NCBI RefSeq assembly: GCF_901933205.1
Contig: NC_044573.1
Coordinates: 62,363,993-62,427,992 of the forward strand
DNA: 64,000 nucleotides
Reading direction: 5' to 3'
From: Camarhynchus parvulus
Taxonomy: Eukaryota; Chordata; Aves; Passeriformes; Thraupidae
In this document: one piece after another, positions 48,103-59,530 of the stretch
How positions within the stretch are numbered: the first letter of the stretch is position 1
Layout of the letters: every line of letters starts with the position of its first letter
Translations under genes and position numbers: made by a program
The notes under the pieces: generated by a model
Databases searched by the model: none
Told to the model about the DNA's origin: nothing
What the model saw: only the letters and a program-made list of their open reading frames with translations

Positions 48103-51100
48103 ATTAAGGAAGAACTCAAAGATCCAATTTATCATCACAAAACCTAATGGTAGGCACCTCAAATGAAGCCTGTTTCCATGCTATGCTTGAAACACTTAGA
48201 AAAATATGTTTTGAAAGCCCTTCACTTGGGAAGCTAACAGATCAGCTTGGGTAACCTTACTCTGGAAGGTTTTTATAGTGTTTCTGCCTCCAGCTGTCCA
48301 CCTCATGCTTATGCCAAAAACTATTAAATGATGCTTCTTTTTTTGGCTGAACAGATTGACGCCATTTCATGTTTTTCCTACTCCTTATTTGACAGTAGGA
48401 TGATAAATTCTGGTAGGGTGGCAGAGCAAACAGCTAGGGGCTTTATCATCTTAAATTGTTACAGTGTATAAAATTCTCCAGACTTGCAAATACGACATTT
48501 CTCTCACAAATCCTCCCTCATCTGCTGCAGAAAGAGGGTGCTATCTACCTAGTCAGTTAAATGGTATTTACTTTTCAGAAATTCCTTGAATAATGAATTT
48601 TTTAGCTTGAAGCAAACTTCTGGGGTTTTTTGTTTGTTTTGACTCATGAAAAAGAGAAATCAGCAAAGTACCAGAACTGCCTGAATAGCAACAGTACTTG
48701 CTAGTGTGACACAAATGTTCACATCAGGGTCCTGCAGGTGTTGAACAGTAGAATCAGGAAATCCTTCCTAAAACACATCTGATGGATTTCTGGTGGCTGA
48801 ATGAAACCAGCTCTCAGTGTAAGCTAACCTTTCCAAACTCTGTGAATTGCTATGAAACTTTATTCCAAAAAATGTATTGCAATTACACATGGGCATGACT
48901 CCACAGGAAGCCTTTTTTTTATTCCTTCTCCATTAAAATTCTGATCCAGAAGCACAAACTGGCCTAATTTGGCACCGAGTTTTTCCTGCCACTATTCTCT
49001 CTATTCTGTCATCCTATGATCTCAGCTTCCTAGGAAGACAGGGCATGGTGCAATTTGTCAGAACAAAACAACATGGAGTTCACTTTTCCAGGCTGAAATT
49101 CACTGCAGTTCGGTAGTTTTTCCATGAGAGGTGACTGAAGAAGAGGTGGGCATGACATTACATGGCATAGCATTAGAAAACAGCAAAAATCCTAAAATAA
49201 GCTGCTTCCTGACTTGCATGGGAGCACTAGGAAACACAGTGCTAAGTATTGAAATTTTGGCACCTTAGTTCTATTTTGGTGCTCCGTGGGTTTTGATTGG
49301 CTCAGTGCAGAAAAGCTAATTTGCACTGGTTTTGTATACCTAGACTTACCTTACTCTTTGTTTACACAGCGAAACAAAGACATGATTGCAACATGGACTA
49401 CAGCATAAGCCCTCTGGGCACCAAGGGCACCACACATCATCAGTGTTCACATCTAGCCTAGGATGTCTTCATTGCTATCATTACCTCTGGGAGTTTAGTT
49501 TTGATTGGTTTTGCTCCATAATAGAGTTGCCAAGAATGGCAAAACAAAGGCGTTTTGTTGCTCAGACCTGTCCTAAGGAAATTTAATCTAGTCCTGACAG
49601 CATCATTGTGTGGGATTCATCTCACCTAATTTTAGCTATTTAATATTTAGGCAGCAAGTTGAACTAGTTAACAGTCACTGGAGGGGTACGGCAGTGTCCA
49701 GAGAGTGGTTTGTCCTGGCCTGTGTCTGCAGTGAGTCATTTTCTGTAGGCAGCCATCTCTTCCTGTTGACTGCTGAGGAGTCTAGATGACCAGCTTAGAT
49801 GATGACTGTAACTTTCTGGTGGCAGAAGTTGGGTAAGAGAAATCCCTCCAAATAATTTTTATCGAGGCAAGGCAACATTCCCATCTCAAGGTACACTGTA
49901 CATAGCCAATGCTTGACATGCAATGTCTACAGAAATAGCTGCAGGAGCTGTGAACACAAGAAGCGTGATACTCTCTTCAAGCCTGGCCAGGGAACAGGGT
50001 GTGTCTTATGTTTTCATTCTCCTTGTTTCTTATAATTAACCTCAAGCTGCCTTTTCCCAGTGGGTCATTATAAAGCACACACAAAAGGGAATTATATCAC
50101 TGCTCCTCATTTATGCTCATACAGAACTTTGCAAGCCACAGAGAGCTAAATACACGTTTAGACCATCGAGAATTACAGTTCTGGGCCTTGTGCCTCTTGT
50201 CAATCTAGCTTCTAGAATGTCATTCGAAATAAGAAAAGGTCAGTTCTTGCTTCAGGGAAGGAATTAAAGCAATTTGACAATAGATGTCCAAAATATTCTG
50301 GAGGTGACCAAGCTATGAAATGGACCGGTGGTATTGAGCAGATTCATACCAGGCCTAAATTGAATGTTAGGTGTCTAATACCAGGCTGGCTCAATTATGG
50401 TGATTCACAATATTTTCTTGTAACTCATAAAGAAAGAGCCAACCAAATGTTTGGAGAAGCCTGACTTCTCCATACTTGTTAGACATGTAGTTTATTTCTG
50501 TTCTGAGGAGATGAGGGAAAAAACCCACTGCTAACAACTCCCCACCCTTGCCTATAATGCTTTTGTTCACCAACAACCAATAACCTCTCCATTGCATCAG
50601 TGATCTTTTGTCATTCTTTCTTTTTCCCATCCAGATAACTCAGATGCTAAACAGGGGAAAGTTGAATTCTTTGTTGGCTCTGAGTATTTTTTCATCAAAA
50701 TTTTCTAATACATGAAAGGAATTAGTTTGAAAACACCATTATTTTTAGGCAGCTAACAAAGATGTCTTTTTTCTCTACTTTTTTTTTGGAATTGCTTCTT
50801 AGGAAAAAATCTCAGAGGGGAGTTAATTTTTTAAATCAAAGCTGCTACTTGTAAGAGACCTTTACATGCTTAAAATTTGAAAGAAATATTGAAACTTTTG
50901 ATACACTGACAATTCCTTCACATGAACATCATTGTATATCACTGAAATGCCCTGTCGTCTTTGTGCTGTGATAATCTACAGCATAAAGAAGCTTGCTATT
51001 TCATCTGGCAATGTAGCTGTTAAAATAACAGCATATCTGAGACATGAGAGACTTTAAGAAAAGTGTAGACAAAAAGAACTTTAAAGCAGCCAGTCTGTTT

Positions 51101-51844
51101 CCACTAAGCTACTAAATCACCTCTTATTTCAGACCAAGGTATATGTGTCAGTTTCCATCCAAATTTCAATCCAGTGGCTTTAAACTAAGCTAGTATCTGC
51201 TGCTGAACTGAATCTGCTTTTGGATGAAGGTTCCAGCAGTGCTTTTTTCTTAATTGTGCCAAGCCACTTGGCAAACTGTGTGCATGCAGAGTCAGGGCAC
51301 AGAACTCTCTTCAGGTTAATATATCTTTTTATCTTTCTCCTTGTGCTAGTGGCACAACATCTGTGGATGAAATAATCTGTTTTAGAGAATGCATTATCAT
51401 TGTAACACTGTAGTGTGTTATATTAGTAGAACAATGGCACAGTTTAAAATGATTCCTACATAAGTACACAGTTGGGCACTGTGCCAGACTACATACCCAA
51501 ATGGTTGATATTCACTATTCCTAACAGGCACTTTTACTTGGGCCTTCAGTTCAAGGCTTGCTCACTCTGCATAGTGAAGCATGAGAGACATTTTGAAAGG
51601 TTAATTTTTGGCAAAGCAAATGGATTTCTAGAGGTATGTCCATCAGTGATAAGAACAGTCTGTATTGCTGCAGGCCTTAACCAGGATGAATCCAATCTAA
51701 AAGGCATTGTCAGCTCACACTTTGCAAAACATGAACCCTCTCTGAAAGGAAACAATAAACCTGATTACCCAGGATTTGAAGAATTCTGAGGTACTTAATC
51801 ATATTTTTGCTTCATTTTTCCCCAGCTCATGCTCCAGTCACACT

Positions 51845-52664
51845 GCCCAAGTCACAGCAACAAAGACAAGGACTGGGAGAATGAAGAACTATCCACACTA
51901 GGAGAAAATCAGGTTCAAGAACATATAGGGAACCGGAATATGCAAAGTCCATGGGACTGATGACATGCATCTGTGGGTTCTGAAGGATCTGGCAAATGAA
52001 GTGGTTAAGCCACTATCTGTCATGTTTGAAAACTCCTGGCAGTACTGTGGAGTTCCACTGAAAAGGGAAAACAACTTCCATTTTTAAAAAGGGAAATAAG
52101 GAAAACCCAAAAAACTACAGGCTGGTCAGTCTCAACTCAGTGCCTGGCAAAACCATGGAGTAGCTCCTCCTTGAAATGTGGCCAGCAATTGAGGGAGGTG
52201 ATTCTCCCACTCTTCTCCACTCTTGTGAGACTCCCACCAGTGCTGCATCCAGCTCTGGGACACCCAGCATGAGAAGAATATGGACCAATTGGAGTGCTGG
52301 AGTTGCTCAGTTTGGAGAAGACTCCAGGGAGATCTTGTAGCAGCCTGCCAGTGTGTAAAGGGGGCTTGCAAGAGAATTGGAGAGGAACTTTTTATAAGGG
52401 CATGTAGGGGTGGGGCAAGGGGTCTATTTAATGGCTCCAAAATGAGAGCTGATTTAGATTAGATGCAATGAAGATCTTTCCTGTGAAGGTGATGAGGCAC
52501 TGGAACAAGCTGCCCAGAGAAGTTGTGGATGCCCCATCCCTGGCAATGTTCAAGACCAGGTTGGATGGAGCTTTGTAAAACCTCCTCTAGTAGAAGGTGT
52601 CCCTGCTTGGGACTAGATAATCTTTAAGATTTCTTCCAACACAAATGTCTATGTTTCTGTGATT
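51845..52664 (+). mobile_element. CR1 LINE with internal deletion in ORF2
   Basis: The left part (about 51860-52178) matches the N-terminal half of the CR1 reverse-transcriptase domain. In translation across frames it shows the equivalents of 'LGENQVQEH', a 'HKSMGPD'-type block (decayed), 'VLKDLANEVVKPLSVMFENS' and the 'TGWSVST' version of the conserved NYRPVSLTS block. Right after 'agctcctccttgaaatg' near 52178 the sequence jumps to 'gggaggtgattctcccactc', which belongs to the ORF2 C-terminal region. It then follows the CR1 consensus to the tail 'tgtctatgtttctgtgatt' at 52664. Some central RT sequence, probably of the order of 1 kb, is missing. Stops and frameshifts make it dead. Confidence 0.88.
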
Positions 52665-55010
52665 GCATTATTATCTGATTATCTGTATGAGAACAAAATC
52701 TTAGAGTGCAGTGCAATGACTGTCTCTAGAAACAAGTGAGATGACTGAAGCAGTAGATCTGAGGACTTAGATGCAAACATTATTTCTGCTCTACGGAAGA
52801 TTCAGGGGTTTTGTTTTGGTCCTCTACCTTACAAGAATTTTGCTGATATTCAATACATAATATTTGATGAAATTGTTCTCCAGGGACTGAAAACACTTTA
52901 TATCAATGTGTACCTTTACCATCCATCTGTAAAAGAGGAAGCTTCTAAATTAGGAAGGTTCTACCAAGCTACTTTAAAGTCAAGACTTTTTATTCTTAGG
53001 AGCATTAGCTTCCCCACCTGGTGGGAAGAAAAGAAAGCTTGCATAGCTTGTAACATCTTTGAAGTATAAACCTAGACAAATAAAGACTTGTTCTTTCAGG
53101 CTATGTACATGAAAACAGAAACAGAGGCAGATGGATGATAACATTGCCATGGATGGATGATTACAATTCCATTGTACTTGCACGTTGTGGTTATAAATAG
53201 GATCAAACTTATAAAGTGTTATTAAATGCAGAATCTCCCTATTAAGCCAATAGATTTCCCTGACCCCTGTAACTCTACTTTGAAGCAAATAAACTAGTTA
53301 TAAAAATTTCAGGACAAAATCTTTTGATCTATATTTCTCTTTGCCTTCATGGTGGCGCAGAGAAGATCGATACAGTCAGGATAATGTATCTCTTGGGGGT
53401 TTGATCCAGCCACTATAAAACTGCTGCCAATAAATCCGGTCATTTATGTAACTCAAAACATTCTGCCATACTTACAAAGAAAAGTTGACTGCAGAGCACC
53501 AGGATTTCTAAAACATTTTGATACATTGGATCATGGATTTTCCTGTGTCACTTATTTTACCATTTCAATGCAATACCATATGTCCCTGAACAATTTTGTA
53601 ATGCGGCCCATATGTTTGCTTTTCTTGATGAAAACCAAGAAGGTAGCAAATTATCTGCAGCACTGACACACAAACTAATTTTTTTTACTTCTGAGTTTAG
53701 ATTATTCTTGAATTTTTTTTATTTTGTTGGTTAATTGCTCTCTATTGAATGTCCATACTGCATGAAAAGTTTTGAACTACACTTTGCTGATGGAACATTC
53801 TTGAATGCTCCTAAATAAGAAGTGTCACAATATAATCTATTTAATTTTAAAGCTAGAGATGGTATTTATGAAAAATGTAATCTAAATATAGAGTTCTGAA
53901 AAACATGAAAGGAAAACAAACTTAAGATCTAATTCTTCCTGACAAGTGGAATTATGTCAGAAGTTAATTTGGCCAAAATAGAAATCTGGGTCTCAGCTGT
54001 GAACATGGAAATGAATTTAAATGTTTACTGATGAAACTTACCAGGCTTGAGATGAGCAGGAAAAACTGAATGCAATGAGAAATGGCTAAAGGTGACCCAA
54101 ATCATGACCCTTCCACCTCCTGGAGTGTAAGCCTGTGCTTTTGTGGTTTCATGTGAAAATAAATATGTAGCTTTGGTCTTTGGACTTTTGGGAGCATAAT
54201 GTTTCAATCTTGATGTAGCCCAACTGAGTATGTATCTACATATAGAGCAGAAACATAGCTGTGATATTTTTTCAAAGCAGAAAAGGTTGATTAAAGATGC
54301 AGATGGTCTGCTTAAGTCCTCTGATGTGTTGCAGTATGCTTTATTGATCATTCCAATTTTCACAGGGTTTTTTCGTGGCTTATGGCATACTTCTTATTGT
54401 TTAAACTTCTACTAAAATTCTTGATAATTACAAATTATGGTACAGATCCTCTATTAAGGGACATTTGGAAAAACTAACATAAGCAAGTTAAATATGTGAA
54501 TTCAAACCATATTACAAGACTGTGTGGACACTTGATCTGGTAATTAAGATATCCTTCATTCAATTTAACTTGAGTCCATTCCAAGCCAAATACAAAAAAT
54601 CATGTTAAAGTCACAAGTTCAGCAGAAGGATATCCACAAGGAGATTAAAGCAGAGCAGCAAGTTCACATAGAAAGCCTATTCAGCACAATTTGTATGATG
54701 CCTGGAATTTACAGTTACAAGAACCACAAATATAATTCCAGCTGATTTAAATATTCTGTTTCCTTACTCTAAAAACCAGGTAAAAGAAAAGTTAGTGTAA
54801 AAATTTTAATTCAGCTACTAACTCTTTAATGTTTTTGAATATGTTTTTAGTATGCAAATTCCAAACACTGTAGCCTGTTTCGTACCCCAAGAAATGCAGA
54901 CAAAGAGAAGATGGAGTTTAAATTGAATCTTCAGAACACCTAAAGCGTTAATACAGACTTTAAATGCGGTTTAACAGAGTTAGTTTGGGGTTTTTTGCAG
55001 GTTTTGGTGG
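52665..55010. other. Noncoding DNA, no gene seen
   Basis: Frames of about 100 codons on the - strand (52980-53288, 54025-54363) have no motif. At 53410-53450 'actataaaactgctgccaat' followed by 'aaatccggtc' faintly recalls an LTR promoter/poly(A) segment but is too short to call. Confidence 0.55.
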
Positions 55011-55080
55011 TTGTTGTTTGTTTGTTTGTTTGTTTGTTTGTTTTGTTTTTGGGGTGTTTGTTTGTTTGTTTGTTTGTTTT
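55011..55080. repeat. (GTTT)n microsatellite, interrupted
   Basis: Two blocks of tandem GTTT units separated by 'tttttggggt'. On the - strand it creates a spurious open frame rich in Asn, Lys, Gln and Thr (54940-55125), which is not a gene. Confidence 0.95.
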
Positions 55081-58000
55081 AATGTTTGAGGAGATAATGA
55101 ACCCTTCCAGGCTGGTTAAGCTCATTGTGTAATTTAGCAGGATGTATGGATGCTGCAGTGTGGACTTCTCCTGAGGCCCATTATTTCCTGATGTCTGCTA
55201 TCAGATCAGATTTATGATATGCATGAAGAATAATTTTAAGGTTTACTGCTTAGTGACCTCTAAAATGGCTAAAGTGATTTCTAGCAGCAGAGAACATTAT
55301 AGTGGAGATCAGGATTTTGCAGGGCCTTTTGATCTCAGGAAGTGTTGATCTTAGGGTCTACCATCTTTCTGGTTCTCTCTGGGGCAGAGCAAAGACTGTC
55401 CCTGTCTCCAATAGGACTTTCTAGTTGAAACTCATACCTGAAGACACTACAAATGCATAAAACAGCTTATTAAGACATGTTAATCCTAAAGTAAAAGAAA
55501 TCAAAAGATTCAGCTGATTTTTTTCTGCTTTAATTTCAGCAGTCCTTAGAGGCTTCCTGTCAGGCTCAATGGAGAAAAGATTGATGGACATACTGGAGTT
55601 ATAGCACAGCTTTGTGTGTTTGCTTCATACTGTCTTCAAAAGGGCACGATGTCCATGTTTCTTAGTCCAGAAATGGGAAATTGCACTTTCTGCTCTCATA
55701 AAGGAGAACTTTTTTTCTGCTCTCATTTGTTTGTTTTTAGCTTCAACTTCTTTCACTAGTTTAGCTTCACTAATCTTTCACAGATTTATATACAATATTA
55801 TTTATATAATAAATAATATTTATTTGTTTTTAATATCGTTGTGACATTTTGGTATCACATCCGTGCGCACTCTATACCGAATTCAGGGTTGAAAACAAAA
55901 ATCTTGAAAATTATTTCATGTTTCTGCACTGACAGAGCTCTACTTTCCAAAGATTATTATTATGAAATTAACTCTGAATACATAGTATATTTTGAATAGT
56001 TTTCCATTTAACCACTTCTTCATGGCATATATCAAACCTTGGGTTGGGGAAGTGCTTTAGAGTCACATGAGCACCAAAATACCTAAATGCTTTGAGTTTT
56101 CAAAACTGGTCTGCAAAAAGCTTTCCAGTTTATTTCTGCTTTAGTTTGGCCTGGGAATGCTGCATCATCAGCACTGGAACAGTAGTTCATTTCTCCATCT
56201 TGTCAATGGGTGGACACTTGCCAAAACTAGCCCCAGCCTGGCCTAGATAATTCTGCAGGACTGTAAAGGGAAGTAAAGAGAATGTACTCTAAAAGTAGTA
56301 GAAAAGTGAGGGAAGCCCTCTGAAGATGGAAACATGAATGCATTTTTAGTATCAGTGGGCGACATTTCCAAATGTAGTCAAGCAACTTCACAATGTAGTC
56401 AAGGTGATTTTGAAAAAGTTACCCAGCACCAGGAAAGTTACAGTCTTCCTTTCTCTTCTAAGTTCCGAGTATTGTGCTATTTGCATTTTGCTCCAGAAAG
56501 CATAAAACAATTAGTAGAAAGCTGAACATCAATGAAAACTAAAAATTTTTCTGCTCAGGTTAAGTTCTAGTGTTTGGAAACCATTCAGTCTACCGAAAAC
56601 AAGACACCGGCTCTTATTTAAAAATTGGCTAACATTACCATTAGAGGTAAAAAAATATGGCAAAAATGGGTGAATGGCTCAAAAATCAGCTCATTCCCAC
56701 TTGAATCAGGATTCCACTGGTATTGCATGAGCTAATACCATGGCTAATTTTTTCATTAAAAAGAGAAAGCAAGAGATTCTAATTCTGGATGAGTATGTTT
56801 TAATGAGATCTTACGTCAAGAGTTTTCCAATTGGGTGTACTAGCAAGAGTCAAAATCTGTCTCCTCGAAAGACTGGATCATGGAAATAAGTGCCTGTTCC
56901 ATGGTTATAATATTTAGACTTCCACTAGTTTATACTCTGCCACATAAAGTGAATTCAAAATTAATGCTGGTTTTGCTGTAGCTCTGATAGTTCAGAAGCT
57001 GTTTCACAGGTATTTCAGCTGTCAAGCAAGCTGTGGTAGAGAGGCTGAACATAGATGTAATATACCCAGAGACGGGCTCTTTTCTATCCATATTTAATCT
57101 ATGTTAGCTATTTTACTCGGGAAGTTTGTTTCCCTGCTATCCCCTGACAACCTGATAACTTGGCTACAAGAAGCTGTTTGGGGATTCCTTTATACTTGAC
57201 AAGAGTTCTTTGGGAAAACTGCATTCTGTTGGCCTGAAGGAGTCCTTTTGTTGGCATCCTCAAAGACATTTATCTATACTGGCAGAAAGATTTCTTGCTG
57301 CAATGGTAACCATAGTTGACCAGGTTTTTTGCTGACACTGATATATTTTGTAGGACTGACTTTTTAGCATTTGTAGCTGCTTCATTTATACTTAACAAAT
57401 GTTTCACACCTGTTGATTCACCAAAATCTTACTTTCTTATATTTTTAATCATTCCTTTTCTTGAACTCTGGAGGGGACACTACATCCCTGTGCCAGATAC
57501 CACTGTGGGAATAAAGAGCACAAGACTTTGCAAATGCCAGTAACACAAGTAAAGATTCATGAAGATAATCATAGCATCTCAGTGCTTGAGGGAAATACCA
57601 CTTCTTATGTAGCACAAACCCATTCTTGTCTTTTCCCTCTTTTATGGTAAGACTGATATGTCTATTATGATACACACTATAATTATGTAAGAATTTAGAG
57701 GTTTTTCATCTTTCTACTTCTATTTGGGCATGAATCTATCCCAGAGCAGCAAGACCTGTATGTAATCATAAAGGAACCGAGATAGAGGGTTGTTCTGCCA
57801 TCTTGGGAAACAAATGATAGTTTCACAACATAGTTTTTAACCAGTTTCCTTTGAAGAATCAGAGCTCCTACAATGATGCAAATCTAGTTAATCTGCTGAC
57901 CAAAAACAATGGGATAATTAATGGAATTCTTCAGCTTTGAAATGGAATTCTTATGATCTAAGAATTATGAGTTGGATGGTAATCACCCTTTGAACTGTTT

Positions 58001-58312
58001 GAAGGATTTGGATATAATTTTCACCCCATAAGTCATGGAGCATGTCATTACTGACTTGGCAGATAACTACAGACAGTTTGCTCAGGGATAGATGTTTCAT
58101 AAAACTGAAAGAAACAAAATATTTATTTTCATTTTATTATGTATCTTTATTGTTTGGAATTTTCTTCATCAGAGTGTTTGGATGTTCTAAGGCAGAGTTT
58201 AAGTGAACTTGAAAAGTATATTTCTTTTCAGGTTATGTGAAAAAGCACTTAAAGCAATTGCTTTACTATTTTCTGGACAAGGTAAAGGAAAAGCACATGA
58301 TAAGGTGTAAGG
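55081..58312. other. Noncoding AT-rich DNA, no gene seen
   Basis: Only short frames (76 codons or fewer). An 11-bp inverted repeat with a 5-nt loop lies at 55794-55820. The 12-mer 'aatgtagtcaag' is repeated at about 56371 and 56391. Confidence 0.6.
55794..55820. repeat. AT-only inverted repeat (11-bp arms, 5-nt loop)
   Basis: 'aatattattta' at 55794-55804 is complementary to 'taaataatatt' at 55810-55820. All A/T, so chance origin is plausible. Confidence 0.85.
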
Positions 58313-58331
58313 TTTTTTTTTTTTTTTTTTT
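58313..58331. repeat. 19-nt poly(T) tract
   Basis: An uninterrupted T run with no associated retrocopy recognised. Confidence 0.9.
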
Positions 58332-59449
58332 GTATGTGCAAATGCCTCCACATTCTGCAATTATCATCTCTTGCAACAAAGTAAAAACAGGGATTATTTC
58401 TCATTAAAACTTCAGGGTTTTTCCACCACTTGGTGCAGGGAAAATGCTTGAAAGAAAATGCAAATGCAGTGGTTGATGTAACTTGGATTCCCTTAAAAAG
58501 CTCTGTGCACAACCAGGTTGATACAAATCAAACAGGGTTAATGAGCTTCAGATAAGGCATGTAGACAAAAATTTCAATACTTATCACTATTTTAATAGTA
58601 TATTCATTTTGATAATACACACCTCACTTCAGGGGTGTGGTAACCAAGGCTGAGTTTATTCTTGGATTGCTTTACTTATAAGCTGATGGATATGTAAAGT
58701 ATTCCTCATAGGGGTGCAGTTAGCCGGGCATTGTTCTGCCATAGACACACACCCTTCCCTAAAAAAGGGACAGTTTGATGCTATAACTGTCTGAAGATTA
58801 GGAATTTCTTTCAACATAGCTATGCCAGCCAGGAATCAATCCAATACACGAGTGTCAAAAGTCTGAAAGGGGAGGCAGACCTTAGGAATGGCGCAATCCG
58901 GTCCCTGTATTGAGAACGATGAATATCACTAATTCCCTGGGAAGAGGCATGAAGTGTATGCATATTACTTCAGATTATTGCCTGTTCCATTTCCATATCC
59001 AGTGCCTCTCCCAAATGACTCGCTAAGTGTAATAAAAAAAGTATTTTATTTTATCTGATGCTTTCTCTACTGTTCTCAACCATCTCCCTATCTTGTATTC
59101 TTTAATCTGTATTACTCATCTTCTTTCCTTTAAAAAAGCAAGCATGTCAGGGCATTCAGGATATAGTAGAGAAGGTAAGACCTGGTGAATTTGTTTGATC
59201 TCTTTTCCAGACATTCTGTTGGATTAAAAAAAAAGAAAAAAAAACAATTACTCAAGTGGAATATGAATGGACACGTTTGGAATATCAAGAAAATTAGGTT
59301 CACAATTCCATTATTAATTTTCTAGTAGGATTTCAGATACATTTGCTGCCTTTACTTATGAAAATTTGGATTGATGCAACATGCTACCTAGGAACCTCAG
59401 TCACAGTTCAGAGCACGCTGTGAAGCTCATAGAGGCAAACAGAAAAATA
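58332..59449. other. Noncoding DNA with a CpG-bearing patch
   Basis: No gene seen. The patch at 58845-58925 keeps several CpGs ('aatggcgcaatccggtccct' near 58888) in a CpG-poor background. An A-rich run lies at 59226-59244. Confidence 0.55.
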
Positions 59450-59530
59450 TTTTGTGTCCTAAGGAGTTTACAATCTGAATGGAAAATCAGATATCATACA
59501 GATAGAATCAGACAGAGGAGAATACAAGGT
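59450..59530 (+). mobile_element. Ancient MIR/CORE-SINE-like tail
   Basis: 'tgtcctaaggagtttacaat' followed by 'ctgaatgg' and an A/G-rich 'cagatagaatcagacagagg' stretch resembles the block 'aagagcttacaatctaa...gacagac' of old amniote MIR-type SINEs. It also resembles the block at 20211-20230 in this window, suggesting the same repeat family. Ends are not definable. Confidence 0.42.

Larger units (their letters stand above)
44274..51844. other. Noncoding DNA, no gene seen
   Basis: No recognised gene or transposon over 7.5 kb. It contains a repeated 16-mer at 45081 and 45121, an 18-nt poly(T) at 48085 and only short frames, the longest being 105 codons at 51472-51789 (+) with no known motif. 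Confidence 0.55.

Noticed and set aside
51472..51789. 105-codon + frame just upstream of a CR1 copy
   Set aside because: No known motif and no splice context that would favour it; it is not CR1 protein either.
53400..53450. 'tataaaa' and 'aataaa' close together, LTR-like
   Set aside because: Too short, the spacing is too small, and no boundaries are visible.
54940..55125. Asn/Lys/Thr/Gln-rich repeat peptide on the - strand
   Set aside because: It is the translation of a (GTTT)n microsatellite.
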